Origin: Butyricicoccus sp.
Lineage (GTDB): Bacteria > Bacillota > Clostridia > Oscillospirales > Butyricicoccaceae
Length of the DNA stretch: 43,716 nt
Direction: 5' to 3'
Assembly (NCBI GenBank): GCA_020025755.1
Contig: JAHHRO010000018.1
Span: forward strand, 1-43,716
The position numbers and the translations under genes were made by a program. The notes below the pieces were generated by a model. It searched no databases and was not told where the DNA came from. It worked only from the letters and a program-made list of their open reading frames with translations. How positions within the stretch are numbered: position 1 is the first letter of the stretch; each line of letters starts with the position of its first letter. Shown piece after piece: positions 7,221 to 16,046 of this stretch.

Positions 7221-8721
7221 GATTGACCTCCAAAATCCGATAAAGCGTGGGCATATCGAGCGCACTGCGCACCAAATCTGCCAGTTTATTATATTGTTCC
7301 TCTTTGTATGCGATCGGGTCGAATGCCTCGATCTTACAGGCGTCCAGTCCCTTCTGCTCCATGAGTGCCGCGATGAGCGGCTCCAATACCGCTGGCGTAT
7401 CCAGCACCCCATGCAGATAGGTTCCACATGCATTTCCAAATACACATCCATCCTCCGTCGTTCCGTCTGCCCGCTGCAAACGCTGGAACGGCTGTGCGTC
7501 CTCCAGCAGTCGTGTCTCCCCCATGTGGATCTCATATCCAACAGTCGGCACACCAGTAAGCGCGGCAAAGATCCCCTCCGGCTTTAAGACACGTCCCTCT
7601 GCCTGCGTGGTCGTCTTTGCCGCGCGAAAGATGGTCTCGATCGGGAGCAGCCCCATCCCTGCCATCTCACCGCCGCTTTCCACGCCGTCCGGATCGGATA
7701 AGCTGCGCCCCATCATCTGATAGCCGCCGCAGATGCCCAAAACCGGCGTTCCTGCCCGATGCATCCGCTGTATTTTGGCTTCCAGTCCGCTCGTGCGCAG
7801 CCAGCGCAGATCGTCCATCGTGCTTTTCGTCCCCGGTAAAATGATAAGGTCTGCACCCTCCAGCTGATGCACTGTGCTTACATAGCGCACTGCAACACCG
7901 GAAATACGTTCGAGCGCACCAAAATCGGTGAAATTGGACAGATGCGGCAGGCGAACAACCGCGATCTGAATCGCCGCGTGCGCTGTGCGCCGCGCATCCA
8001 GCCGCTCGGACAGGCTGTCCTCGTCATCGAGATCGAGCGCACAATGGGGCACGACCCCCAGCACCGGCTTTCCTGTCAGGGCTTCCAGCTGGTCGAGTCC
8101 CGGCTGCAGGATCGTAAGATCCCCACGGAACTTATTGATAACAAGTCCGCAGATGCGCGCCTGCTCATCCGGCTCGAGCAGCTTGACTGTGCCGTAAAGC
8201 GAGGCGAACACGCCGCCGCGGTCGATATCCCCCACCAAAAGCACAGGGGCATCCGCCAGCTTTGCCATGCCCATATTGACGATATCATCCTGTTTGAGAT
8301 TGATCTCCGCCGGACTGCCTGCGCCCTCGATCACGATGATGTCATACGCTGCCGCAAGGCTGTCATACGCCTCCTTGACGATGGGGCGCAGGGCTTTTTT
8401 ATCCCCCCAATACTCTTTGGCAGAGCGGTTGCCCACAACCGTTCCGTTGACGATCACCTGTGACCCTACATCACTTGTAGGCTTGAGCAGGATGGGGTTC
8501 ATGCGCACATCAGGCGCAACACCGGCGGCTTCCGCCTGCATGACCTGCGCACGTCCCATCTCCAGCCCATCCTTTGTGATATAGGAATTGAGTGCCATGT
8601 TCTGCGCCTTGAATGGCGCAACACGGTATCCATCCTGTTTGAAGATCCGGCACAGCGCGGCAGCCAATACACTCTTTCCGGCATTAGATGCCGTGCCCTG
8701 CACCATGATCGCTTTTGCCAT
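7213..8721 (-). CDS. cbiP: Cobyric acid synthase CbiP
   Basis: Glutamine-dependent amidation of the b, d, e and g carboxylates of adenosyl-cobyrinic acid a,c-diamide, giving adenosylcobyric acid. The 502-aa protein has the ATP-binding domain first, with a variant P-loop QGTASNAGKSVLAAALCR (8-25) and VIEGAGSPAEINL. The class I glutamine amidotransferase domain follows: nucleophile Cys in LGICGGYQMMG (about residue 330) and catalytic His in GTYLHGVLDTPAV. The length is typical. AGGAGGTGCTGACAG precedes the ATG. It overlaps the end of cobD by 38 bases, the longest overlap in the operon, and the start of btuR by 8. Confidence 0.96.
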   Translation of the reverse strand: MAKAIMVQGTASNAGKSVLAAALCRIFKQDGYRVAPFKAQNMALNSYITKDGLEMGRAQVMQAEAAGVAPDVRMNPILLKPTSDVGSQVIVNGTVVGNRSAKEYWGDKKALRPIVKEAYDSLAAAYDIIVIEGAGSPAEINLKQDDIVNMGMAKLADAPVLLVGDIDRGGVFASLYGTVKLLEPDEQARICGLVINKFRGDLTILQPGLDQLEALTGKPVLGVVPHCALDLDDEDSLSERLDARRTAHAAIQIAVVRLPHLSNFTDFGALERISGVAVRYVSTVHQLEGADLIILPGTKSTMDDLRWLRTSGLEAKIQRMHRAGTPVLGICGGYQMMGRSLSDPDGVESGGEMAGMGLLPIETIFRAAKTTTQAEGRVLKPEGIFAALTGVPTVGYEIHMGETRLLEDAQPFQRLQRADGTTEDGCVFGNACGTYLHGVLDTPAVLEPLIAALMEQKGLDACKIEAFDPIAYKEEQYNKLADLVRSALDMPTLYRILEVNHA

Positions 8722-9772
8722 CTGTCAGCACCTCCTGTATCTTGCGGATCAACACATAGTTGTCCGCTTCATTTTTGACCGCTACGCGAAAATATCCTCG
8801 ACCCAAGCCGCGATAGTTTTCGCAGCTTCGGATCATGATCCCATGCGCCAGCAGCCGCTCGCGCAGATCCAGACATGTTGTCTCGAACAAAATATAGTTG
8901 ACCGCACTGGGATATACGCGAAAACCGCACGCGCTTAGCCGCTCTGCCAGCCATGCACGCTGTGTTTCGATATATGAGGCACTCTCCTTCTCCCAGCCCT
9001 TACAGGTCAGTGCCGCCGCGCCGCACGCCTGTGCGATGACCGATACGTTCCACGGCTGACCGGCTTCATGCAGTCTGTCCATGAGTGCCGCGTTTGCCGA
9101 CATACAGTATCCCAGCCGCACGCCCGGCACGGCATACATCTTCGTGAACGCGTGTAAAATCACCAGCCGATCATAAGCTGCCAAGTGCTGCTCTACGGCA
9201 ACTGGCGCGGTCATAAAATCCGCAAAGCACGCATCCACGATGAGCCAGACCCCATATTCCCTGCATCGCCGCATGATCCGTTCCATCAGCGCAGGCGATG
9301 CCGCCGCGCCCGTCGGATTGTTGGGCGTACACACGATCATAAGATCCAATTTCGGCGTGATCTCCTCCAAAATGCGGTCGGTCAGCCGGAAATCATCCTC
9401 TTTATACAGGGTATGAAACGCTATGCTGCACCCGATCCCTGCCAGTGCCTGCTCATATTCCCCAAAGGTCGGGGCGGTTATGCATGCGGCACGCGGTTTC
9501 AAGGTATGGATCAAGCGATAGAGAACCTCTGCCGCACCATTGCCGCAGAAAAACGAGGTGGTCGGCAAGCCCCACCGCTCTGCAAGTGCCGCACGGAGCG
9601 CACGGCATGCAGGATCGGGATAATGGATACAGGCATCGATCGCCTGATGCATGGCATCTTTGACCGGCTTCGGAATCCCACGCGGATTGATATTGGCAGA
9701 AAAGTCCAGCGGCTCACGCGCGCCAAACTGCATCCGATATCCATAGACATCGCCGCCATGCGTATATTGCAT
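8684..9772 (-). CDS. cobD: L-threonine-O-3-phosphate decarboxylase CobD
   Basis: PLP enzyme that decarboxylates L-threonine phosphate to (R)-1-amino-2-propanol phosphate, the linker between corrin ring and lower ligand. It is a fold-type I aminotransferase relative of about 362 aa. The N-terminus THGGDVYGYRMQFGAREPLD and LDFSANINPRG are characteristic of CobD. VCTPNNPTGA binds the cofactor, and the Schiff-base lysine lies in ILHAFTKMYAVPGVRLGY. HisC is the closest alternative, but the operon context and the GGDVYGY start favour CobD. The ATG at 9772 is preferred over an upstream GTG because AGAGG lies eight bases before it. No C-terminal phosphatase or kinase fusion is present. Confidence 0.92.
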   Translation of the reverse strand: MQYTHGGDVYGYRMQFGAREPLDFSANINPRGIPKPVKDAMHQAIDACIHYPDPACRALRAALAERWGLPTTSFFCGNGAAEVLYRLIHTLKPRAACITAPTFGEYEQALAGIGCSIAFHTLYKEDDFRLTDRILEEITPKLDLMIVCTPNNPTGAAASPALMERIMRRCREYGVWLIVDACFADFMTAPVAVEQHLAAYDRLVILHAFTKMYAVPGVRLGYCMSANAALMDRLHEAGQPWNVSVIAQACGAAALTCKGWEKESASYIETQRAWLAERLSACGFRVYPSAVNYILFETTCLDLRERLLAHGIMIRSCENYRGLGRGYFRVAVKNEADNYVLIRKIQEVLTDGKSDHGAGHGI

Positions 9773-9786
9773 GCCTAACACCTCTC

Positions 9787-10740
9787 TTATAAAACCAAAA
9801 ACCGTATTGCAATGCCCAGTGCAAGCATGATGAGGGAGGCACCTGTCATGAGCCGTTCCGCGCGCGCAATGTCATTGCGGTCGATCGGCCGGTCAGGATC
9901 TCCGATAAACGGTTTTTCCATTCGCTTTCCGAAATAAACTGCATCTCCGGCAAGCTGGATATGGAGCGCACCGGCACAAACCGATTCCGTCTGTGCGGAA
10001 TTCGGGCTTTTATGATTGCCCCGATCACGCCGAAAGATGCGCAAGGCATTCTGGTTATCGAAGCCCAAAACGCCTGCCGCCGCGATCATACAGACCGCGG
10101 AAAGCCGTGCCGGAATGAAATTCAATATATCATCTGCCTTCGCAGAACATTTTCCAAGATATTCATAGCGATCATTGTGGTATCCAACCATAGAATCCAG
10201 CGTATTGACCGCCTTATAAAAAAATCCAAGCGGTGCGCCCCCGATGAGCAGATAAAGCATCGGAGCGATCACACCATCTGTTGTATTCTCTGCAATCGTT
10301 TCGACCGTTGCCTTGATGACACCCGTCTCGTCGAGCGCGCTCGTATCGCGCCCCACATACATCGAAACCGCCTTGCGCCCCTCATCCAAAGAATGTGCCA
10401 AGGCAATATAAACATGCTTTCCGGCTTCCGCAAGCGAACGCCGCGCAAAGATCTGATAACAAAACAGGGTCTGCACTGCAAACCAGAGTATGGGATGGAT
10501 CTTGTAACAGATCCACAGGAGAAGTGCGGGCACGGCAAAGCTCACCGCTGAGACGATGCCCCACAACAATACACCTGCAATGGTCAGTGCGCGCGGCGTA
10601 TCCGGAACGATCCGCCGGAGCAGCCGCTCTGTCTTGCTGATGAGGCTGCCAATGGCGCAAACCGGATGCCACAAGTTTTGCGGATCTCCCAAAATACAAT
10701 CCAACAGAAATCCCAGTAAAACAGCGAGTACAATCGCCAT
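9787..10740 (-). CDS. cbiB: Adenosylcobinamide-phosphate synthase CbiB
   Basis: Integral membrane enzyme that attaches aminopropanol phosphate (from CobD) to adenosylcobyric acid. The 317-aa length is standard. The first helix ends in LLDCILGDPQNLWHPVCAIG, the family signature (D-P-x-x-x-H-P). The conserved soluble stretch MYVGRDTSALDETGVIKATVETIAEN is intact, including the VGRDT motif and the ETIAENTTDG segment, as is VNTLDSMVGYHNDRYEYLG. Several other hydrophobic segments are visible, ending with a terminal helix LIMLALGIAIRFLVL. The start lies three bases after the stop of the short cobU-like gene, whose last codons form the GGAGG site. The next gene, cobD, makes its co-substrate. Confidence 0.95.
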   Translation of the reverse strand: MAIVLAVLLGFLLDCILGDPQNLWHPVCAIGSLISKTERLLRRIVPDTPRALTIAGVLLWGIVSAVSFAVPALLLWICYKIHPILWFAVQTLFCYQIFARRSLAEAGKHVYIALAHSLDEGRKAVSMYVGRDTSALDETGVIKATVETIAENTTDGVIAPMLYLLIGGAPLGFFYKAVNTLDSMVGYHNDRYEYLGKCSAKADDILNFIPARLSAVCMIAAAGVLGFDNQNALRIFRRDRGNHKSPNSAQTESVCAGALHIQLAGDAVYFGKRMEKPFIGDPDRPIDRNDIARAERLMTGASLIMLALGIAIRFLVL

Positions 10741-10743
10741 GTA

Positions 10744-11121
10744 CTATCCTCCTTTGATCTGCTGCGCAATGCCTGCACGCACCCAGTAGACCGTGTCCGC
10801 ACGCGCTGCCAAGTCGCAGCACAGCCGCCCCACCGCTTCGCGCCAGATATCCTGCTCCCGTTCGATGGGTACGACGCCGCAGCCCACCTCGTCACACAGC
10901 ACGATCTTTTCCGCAAGCAGCGAAAGCAAGGCATCATCGGAAACGCCTGCCTCCAGTGCACGGCGCACCAGCCGCTGTACATTCCAGACCGCTTTTTGCA
11001 CGGGCGGCTGTGTCAGGTCGATTGCCGCCCCATCCGCAAAGTCTGCCGCCTGTAACGCAAACTGCTTTTGTGCAAAGGCACGTTTTCCCTGATACGCGCC
11101 GCCTACGATCAAACAGTTCAT
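10744..11121 (-). CDS. Short CobU-like protein (paralogue)
   Basis: A 125-aa protein related to CobU, the bifunctional adenosylcobinamide kinase/guanylyltransferase, but about 50 residues shorter. It keeps a P-loop-like GGAYQGKRAF (7-16) and the C-terminal motif DEVGCGVVP (77-85), followed by a REAVGRLCCDLAARADTVYWVRAGI tail like true CobU. The central part with the guanylylated histidine and the LLEC segment is missing. The full-length cobU in the same operon shows the opposite pattern, lacking EVGxGIVP. Translation is coupled to cobS by an ATGA overlap, and it sits directly before cbiB. It may be a partner subunit, a regulator, or a relic; nothing suggests a frameshift. Confidence 0.75.
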   Translation of the reverse strand: MNCLIVGGAYQGKRAFAQKQFALQAADFADGAAIDLTQPPVQKAVWNVQRLVRRALEAGVSDDALLSLLAEKIVLCDEVGCGVVPIEREQDIWREAVGRLCCDLAARADTVYWVRAGIAQQIKGG

Positions 11122-11897
11122 AAAAACGTCCCTCCGAATGCAGCAGCCGCCACGAACGCCAGTTCCATCGTAGAGATCAGGAATCCGGCAAGATCGCCCG
11201 TAATGCCGCCAAACTTGGTCACACAGAACCGCTCATACAGATATCCCCATGCAAAATAGACCGCAAGCAGAAAGACCATATAAACCTTAAGCTGCATCAG
11301 CATACACACCAATACAAAGGCGATCTGCTGAAGGTGCAGCACACGCGCCGCCGCCTGCCGTTCGCTGTTCGCGGAAAAGACGTATGCAAGCCCCGTATTC
11401 TTCGCACAGGGGATGGATATGATCGCCGCAGCCCCTGCCATGCGTGCGCCCACAAAGCCGACCCAGATTGGAAACAGGATATAGGGTTTTTCGTAGACCT
11501 GCGCAAAGAGTGCGGTTTCCGTCATCAAAAACGCCAGCATGCCCAGCACGCCGAACGCTCCGACATGGGGATCTTTCATGATCTCCAGCCGTCTTTCCGG
11601 TTCGGCATGCGCCCCCAGCGCATCGCAGGTATCGGTCAGTCCATCCAGATGGATACCGCCCGAAACCAGCACAGGGATGAGCGTTGCCCCCACGGCATAG
11701 AACAGGGGTGCCATTTTGGAGCCGAAGCAAAAAATAAACCACAGCCATTCGCACAGACCGATCAGTGCCCCCACCAGCGGCAAAAAGCACAGTGCATACC
11801 GCATATTTTCCCGTTTCCATGGCACATGGGGCATGGGAACAATGGAATACATCGAAAATGCGATGCACAGTCCATTTCGTAAACTTTTTATCATCAT
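11118..11897 (-). CDS. cobS: Adenosylcobinamide-GDP ribazoletransferase (cobalamin synthase) CobS
   Basis: Membrane enzyme that joins adenosylcobinamide-GDP to alpha-ribazole (or its phosphate), the last assembly step. About 259 aa, normal for the family. The N-terminus has the usual FSMYSIVPMPHVPW segment. The key metal-binding motif is GGIHLDGLTDTCDALGAH, with the acidic residues in place, followed by MKDPHVGAFGVLGM. Several transmembrane stretches follow. Two adjacent ATG codons are possible starts; the first (11897) overlaps the cobU stop as ATGA and is used here. It lies between cobU, which makes its GDP-activated substrate, and the short cobU-like gene. Confidence 0.94.
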   Translation of the reverse strand: MMIKSLRNGLCIAFSMYSIVPMPHVPWKRENMRYALCFLPLVGALIGLCEWLWFIFCFGSKMAPLFYAVGATLIPVLVSGGIHLDGLTDTCDALGAHAEPERRLEIMKDPHVGAFGVLGMLAFLMTETALFAQVYEKPYILFPIWVGFVGARMAGAAAIISIPCAKNTGLAYVFSANSERQAAARVLHLQQIAFVLVCMLMQLKVYMVFLLAVYFAWGYLYERFCVTKFGGITGDLAGFLISTMELAFVAAAAFGGTFL

Positions 11898-12421
11898 ATT
11901 TCGCCTTTCTGCGCCAGCAAAATGCCGCACACGGTATAGAGCACGGTGTCGGCGCGTTCTGCAAGTGCAGCATTGAGCTGTCCCAACATGTCTATATAGT
12001 GCATGGTTTCCTCTGGGTATGTTTCCCCATCGGAAAAGATCTCATTGGTGACGATCACAAGATCCCTGCACTGCCCTTGCAGCGCATCCACGCCGCGCAG
12101 GATGGCAGAAACCGCCTGATCCCCTGCTCCTTCGGGTGAAAACTGCTCATTTGCCAGCAGATTGGACATACATTCCAGCAAAATGCCGTCATACTGCCTG
12201 TCTAATACCAAATGATCGAGAGCGGTATAGCGTTCCACCGTCTCGAACCCCTTGCCTGCACGCAGCCGATGATGCCGCCGGACACGCGCCTGTGCCGCCT
12301 CCCCAAAGGGCTGCATGGTGGCAAGATACAGCCGCTGTCCGGCTGCTGCCCGCTCGCACACGATCCGTTCCGCCTGCGCGGATTTTCCGCTCGCCGCGCC
12401 GCCCGTAATTACAATCAACAT
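11894..12421 (-). CDS. cobU: Adenosylcobinamide kinase/guanylyltransferase CobU (divergent)
   Basis: Phosphorylates adenosylcobinamide and transfers GMP to it, preparing the nucleotide loop. 175 aa, close to the usual length. The P-loop is GGAASGKS (7-14). The histidine pair in RVRRHHRLRAGKGFETVE (near 50-51) matches the guanylylated-His region, and ILLECMSNLLANE is the conserved middle motif. At residues 125-132 the sequence is TNEIFSDG where most CobU have NEVGxGIVP, a marked departure. The motif is instead kept in the short paralogue two genes downstream. An upstream in-frame extension is only read-through inside cobT; the start at 12421 has a GAGGAAAA site covering the cobT stop. Confidence 0.88.
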   Translation of the reverse strand: MLIVITGGAASGKSAQAERIVCERAAAGQRLYLATMQPFGEAAQARVRRHHRLRAGKGFETVERYTALDHLVLDRQYDGILLECMSNLLANEQFSPEGAGDQAVSAILRGVDALQGQCRDLVIVTNEIFSDGETYPEETMHYIDMLGQLNAALAERADTVLYTVCGILLAQKGEI

Positions 12422-12431
12422 CGCGTTTTCC

Positions 12432-13490
12432 TCACACCAGCGGCTGATATGCCTCGATCTCTGTCTCAGCAAAGCAGGGCATTTCATCATATACGGAAAA
12501 CGCAAGATCAAGCAGGGCGATCGCCCCGACCGCACCCGTCCCCTCACCCAGACGCATCCCTGCTGTGAGGAACGGCTTTGCGTCCAAGGCATCCATCAGG
12601 ATCTGACCTGCCGGCTCTTCTGAGACATGGGAAAACAGGATATACGCACGCACCGCCGGACACAGCCGCACGGCACACAGGGCCGCCGCCGCCGTGATCA
12701 CGCCATCCGCCATGACGGGCAGTCCCTGCGCCGCCGCACCGAGATAAAACCCCGTAATACCGGCAAGATCAAAGCCGCCGACCTTGGCAAGCACATCGAT
12801 CGGATCGGCTGCATCGGGCACATTGCACGCGATGGCGCGCTGGATCGCCTGCACTTTACGCGTCAGCCCTTCGGAAGACAGTCCGGCACCACGTCCTGTC
12901 ACCTGCTCGACTTTCGCACCGGTGAGCACCGCCGTTACCGCCGCTGTGGTGGTCGTATTGCCAATGCCCATTTCACCCACCGCCAGCAGGGTATCGCCGC
13001 GCTGCCTGCAAAGCTCCGCCATCTCGATGCCGACCTCAATGGCACGGATGCAGTCCGTACGAGACATTGCCGCTCCCTTGGTCATATCCTGTGTTCCATA
13101 AGCAATTTTGCGCGGTATGATCGTTTCGCCCACGACCTCTCGTGCTACGCCAATATCGATCGGGAGCACCTGCACATTGGCGCGTGCCGCCATGCGGCAA
13201 ACCGAGGTTTGGGCGCGGTCAAGGTTTTCGGTCACGATCGCCGTGACCTCCTGTCCGCACTGTGTAACCCCCTGCGCCACCACGCCATTATCCGCGCAGA
13301 ACACCGCAACGGTACGTTGTTTGATACATGGGTGCGCTGTACGCTGCACGGCTGCAAGCTGCACGATAGCATCCTGCAAGCGTCCTAAGCTGCCAAGCGG
13401 AATGGCAAGGCTGGAAAAATAGCGTTCTGCCTCTGCCTTGCTGCCTGCGCAGGGCGGCTCGATCGCTTTGATACATTGTTCAAGTGTCAT
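12432..13490 (-). CDS. cobT: Nicotinate-nucleotide--dimethylbenzimidazole phosphoribosyltransferase CobT
   Basis: Activates the lower-ligand base: it transfers phosphoribosyl from nicotinate mononucleotide to 5,6-dimethylbenzimidazole or another base, forming alpha-ribazole phosphate. 352 aa, as usual. Signature segments are LAIPLGSLGRLQ, VFCADNGVVAQGVT, GEMGIGNTTTTAAV and the catalytic glutamate Glu316 in LGEGTGAV. The true start (MTLEQCIKAI) overlaps the cbiA stop as ATGA; a longer in-frame reading into cbiA is not real. No gene for making dimethylbenzimidazole is seen here, so the base may be taken up or be a different benzimidazole or purine. Confidence 0.95.
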   Translation of the reverse strand: MTLEQCIKAIEPPCAGSKAEAERYFSSLAIPLGSLGRLQDAIVQLAAVQRTAHPCIKQRTVAVFCADNGVVAQGVTQCGQEVTAIVTENLDRAQTSVCRMAARANVQVLPIDIGVAREVVGETIIPRKIAYGTQDMTKGAAMSRTDCIRAIEVGIEMAELCRQRGDTLLAVGEMGIGNTTTTAAVTAVLTGAKVEQVTGRGAGLSSEGLTRKVQAIQRAIACNVPDAADPIDVLAKVGGFDLAGITGFYLGAAAQGLPVMADGVITAAAALCAVRLCPAVRAYILFSHVSEEPAGQILMDALDAKPFLTAGMRLGEGTGAVGAIALLDLAFSVYDEMPCFAETEIEAYQPLV

Positions 13491-14839
13491 ATACGCGCCC
13501 TCTTTTCCATACACACGGACAAAAACCGCTCGATCGCATCCATCTGTCCGCGGAAATATAAATGGGGATAGCCTGCATACAGGGTTTCTGTTGCAAAAAT
13601 GCAATCCCACTGCTTTCCATTTGCCTTTCGCGCCACGAACGCACTGCCTGCATCGTCCGACTTGGAATAGTGGAACTCATGTGCGCGCAGGGTCTGTCCT
13701 GCCTGACAGAGCAGGTTGTCCTGCTGGGCAGTCAGGGTCACATAGCCAAAATTCTGTAATCGCTTCGTGAGTTCCGTATGCATGGGCAATGCCCCCACCA
13801 TCGAGGCGCAGTGTGTGCCGTCTGCGATCTCCGTGCCCAGATACATGAAGCCGCCACATTCTGCCAGCATAGGTTTCCCTGCCGCAATATGCGCGCGTAT
13901 GCTCTCTTTCATGGTCTCATTGCCTGCAAGTGCATCAAGATACAGCTCCGGATAGCCGCCGCCCAAATACACCCCGTCGATCTTCTCTGGAAGACAGGGA
14001 TCGGAGAGCGGCGAAAACGGTACGATCTCTGCACCGAACGCCGTCAATACATCGAGATTGTCCGCATAGTAAAAGCAAAACGCCTTGTCCCTTGCAACCG
14101 CGATCCGCGCCGGAAGCTGCAAACGTGTGACCGGCTGCGGTTCTGCGAGGGCCTGCGCGGTCTCGGCAAGCGCAAGCAGCCCTGTGAGATCCAAGCCCTC
14201 ACACGCTGCATCCGCCAGAAGATCCAGCCGCTTTTGCAGATCGGGCAGTTCCTGCGCTGTGACGAGTCCCAAATGCCGCTCGGGCAGTTCTGCCTCCGGA
14301 ATGGGCGGCAGATAACCATAGACCCGAACGCCGGCGCGCGCGGCAAGATCCCGATAAAACGGATACATCCCCTTTGTCACCCCGTTGAGGATCACACCTT
14401 GGATGGTATTGGGCGCAAACTGCACAAAGCCCTGCACCATTGCCGCAAGGGACAACGCCTGTCCCTTGGGACGCACGACCAGCACCGTTGGCGTTCCGGT
14501 CGCACGCGCGACATGCGCCGCGGACGCTTCATCCGTCATGCCCATGCCGTCATAGTATCCCATCACGCCCTCGATCACGCCGACCTTTCCGCCGGACAGA
14601 TGCTCTGCCAGCAGATCGCATACCATGTGCTCTTTGAGGAAAAACAGATCGAGGTTGTAGGACGGCAAACCAAGTGCCGCCCGATGAAACATGGGGTCGA
14701 TATAATCGGGCCCACATTTGAACGCGCACAGCGGCACGCCCTGCCTCTGCCATGCACGCAAGAGCGCACTCGACACCGTGGTTTTTCCGCATCCGCTCCC
14801 TGTTCCTGCAATCATCAGGCGCGGCTGCTTATACGTCAT
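13487..14839 (-). CDS. cbiA: Cobyrinic acid a,c-diamide synthase CbiA
   Basis: Glutamine-dependent amidation of the a and c carboxylates of cobyrinic acid. 450 aa. The P-loop is AGTGSGCGKTTVSSALL (11-27), then KCGPDYIDPMFH and GVIEGVMGYYDG in the ATP-binding half. The glutamine amidotransferase half begins near residue 245, with the nucleophile Cys328 in AECGGFMYLG and the catalytic His in LRAHEFHYS. GGAGGGAAAAGCA precedes the chosen ATG (14839), which overlaps the cbiET stop by 11 bases; a GTG/ATG further upstream is less likely. It acts after CbiC and before BtuR and CbiP. Confidence 0.95.
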   Translation of the reverse strand: MTYKQPRLMIAGTGSGCGKTTVSSALLRAWQRQGVPLCAFKCGPDYIDPMFHRAALGLPSYNLDLFFLKEHMVCDLLAEHLSGGKVGVIEGVMGYYDGMGMTDEASAAHVARATGTPTVLVVRPKGQALSLAAMVQGFVQFAPNTIQGVILNGVTKGMYPFYRDLAARAGVRVYGYLPPIPEAELPERHLGLVTAQELPDLQKRLDLLADAACEGLDLTGLLALAETAQALAEPQPVTRLQLPARIAVARDKAFCFYYADNLDVLTAFGAEIVPFSPLSDPCLPEKIDGVYLGGGYPELYLDALAGNETMKESIRAHIAAGKPMLAECGGFMYLGTEIADGTHCASMVGALPMHTELTKRLQNFGYVTLTAQQDNLLCQAGQTLRAHEFHYSKSDDAGSAFVARKANGKQWDCIFATETLYAGYPHLYFRGQMDAIERFLSVCMEKRARI

Positions 14840-16034
14840 TGCTTTTCCCTCCGGCACTCAGCAGGAAAACCGGATTGTTTGCCGTCATCATGGTATAACT
14901 TGCAACCATCCTGCCGCGTGCCGCGCTGATCTGACAGACCTCCAGATTGGCGTATCCCAGCTTCTTCATACATTCGAGCGCGAGCCCCATCGTCTCCAGT
15001 GCAATGGCACTGATACAGACGCGGATCGACGGATTGACGCGCTTCAAGAGCGTCAGGATCTCGGGCAGCTCACCGCTGCTTCCGCCGATGAATGCCGCAT
15101 CCGGAATGGGCAGCTCCGGAAAGATCTTGGGTGCATAGCCACTCACCGGAATGACATTGAATGCCCCCAACGCCGTGCGGTTCTGCGCGATCAGCTCCAG
15201 TCCTTCCTCCTTCTGTTCGATGGCATACACGAGCCCATGCTCCGCGTGTCTTGCAAGTTCGACAGATACTGAACCTGTCCCTGCGCCGATATCATAAACG
15301 ATGTCGGTCGGCTTGATATCCAGCAGGTTGACCGCCGCCCAGCGCACTTCCTGCTTGGTCATGGGCACGCGTCCACGGATAAAGCGATCGTCGCGCAGGC
15401 TTTCTCTTGCGTCTGCCGCCTGCGGATTCTGAATGAGCAGTACAGCCAGATCACTCGTCGGCTGGGCTGCAAGTTCATGCGCCGTACCTGCCAGAATTTT
15501 TTCGTCTGTCGCTCCCAGATTTTCACCCAGAATGACCTGTACCTCGGACAATCCTGCCACATCGAGATCACGGCATATGCTCTGCGCGGTATGCTGTCCA
15601 CCGGTCAGCACAAACACCTTTTTGTGATAGCTGACCGCACCCAAGATGCTGCCCTCTCTGCCGTGCAAACTTAAAATATGTGCATCATCATAGGGTACGC
15701 CGCACTTTGCACACAGATACTGCATGCTGCTCAGTCCTGCAAGGATATGCACCTCTCCATGCAGCCGCAGGCTCGTCTGCAAGCGGTTGGTCAGGCTGAA
15801 AAATCCGGTATCACCGGACATGAGCAGCGCAACCGTCTGCACGCCGCAGGCGATCGCATGCTCGCCCATCTCGGTAATGCCGACCGCCGTGATGGGGCAG
15901 ATGCCGGATAAGCTGTCCGCGATCCGCTTGGGAGCAAGCACCACATCCGCCGCGCACATTGCCGCCCTTGCCTGTGCTGTCAATTCCTCCGGTACGCCCA
16001 TCCCCGCACCAATGATTATAAACTGGCGTTCCAT
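14829..16034 (-). CDS. cbiET: Fused CbiE-CbiT: cobalt-precorrin-7 C5- and C15-methyltransferase
   Basis: A 401-aa two-domain enzyme. The N-terminal half (about 1-200) is a tetrapyrrole methylase, CbiE, which methylates C5: FIIIGAGMGVPEELTAQARAA and LMSGDTGFFSLTNRL are the usual SAM-binding loops. The C-terminal half (about 210-401) is a Rossmann-type methyltransferase, CbiT, which methylates C15 and removes the C12 acetate: VYDIGAGTGSVSVELA and the late FIGGSSGELPEIL motif. This fusion parallels CobL of the aerobic pathway and is known in several lineages. AAAAGGAG supports the ATG. It lies 12 bases after hemL and overlaps cbiA. Confidence 0.94.
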   Translation of the reverse strand: MERQFIIIGAGMGVPEELTAQARAAMCAADVVLAPKRIADSLSGICPITAVGITEMGEHAIACGVQTVALLMSGDTGFFSLTNRLQTSLRLHGEVHILAGLSSMQYLCAKCGVPYDDAHILSLHGREGSILGAVSYHKKVFVLTGGQHTAQSICRDLDVAGLSEVQVILGENLGATDEKILAGTAHELAAQPTSDLAVLLIQNPQAADARESLRDDRFIRGRVPMTKQEVRWAAVNLLDIKPTDIVYDIGAGTGSVSVELARHAEHGLVYAIEQKEEGLELIAQNRTALGAFNVIPVSGYAPKIFPELPIPDAAFIGGSSGELPEILTLLKRVNPSIRVCISAIALETMGLALECMKKLGYANLEVCQISAARGRMVASYTMMTANNPVFLLSAGGKSNDV

Positions 16035-16046
16035 TCAAAACTCCTT

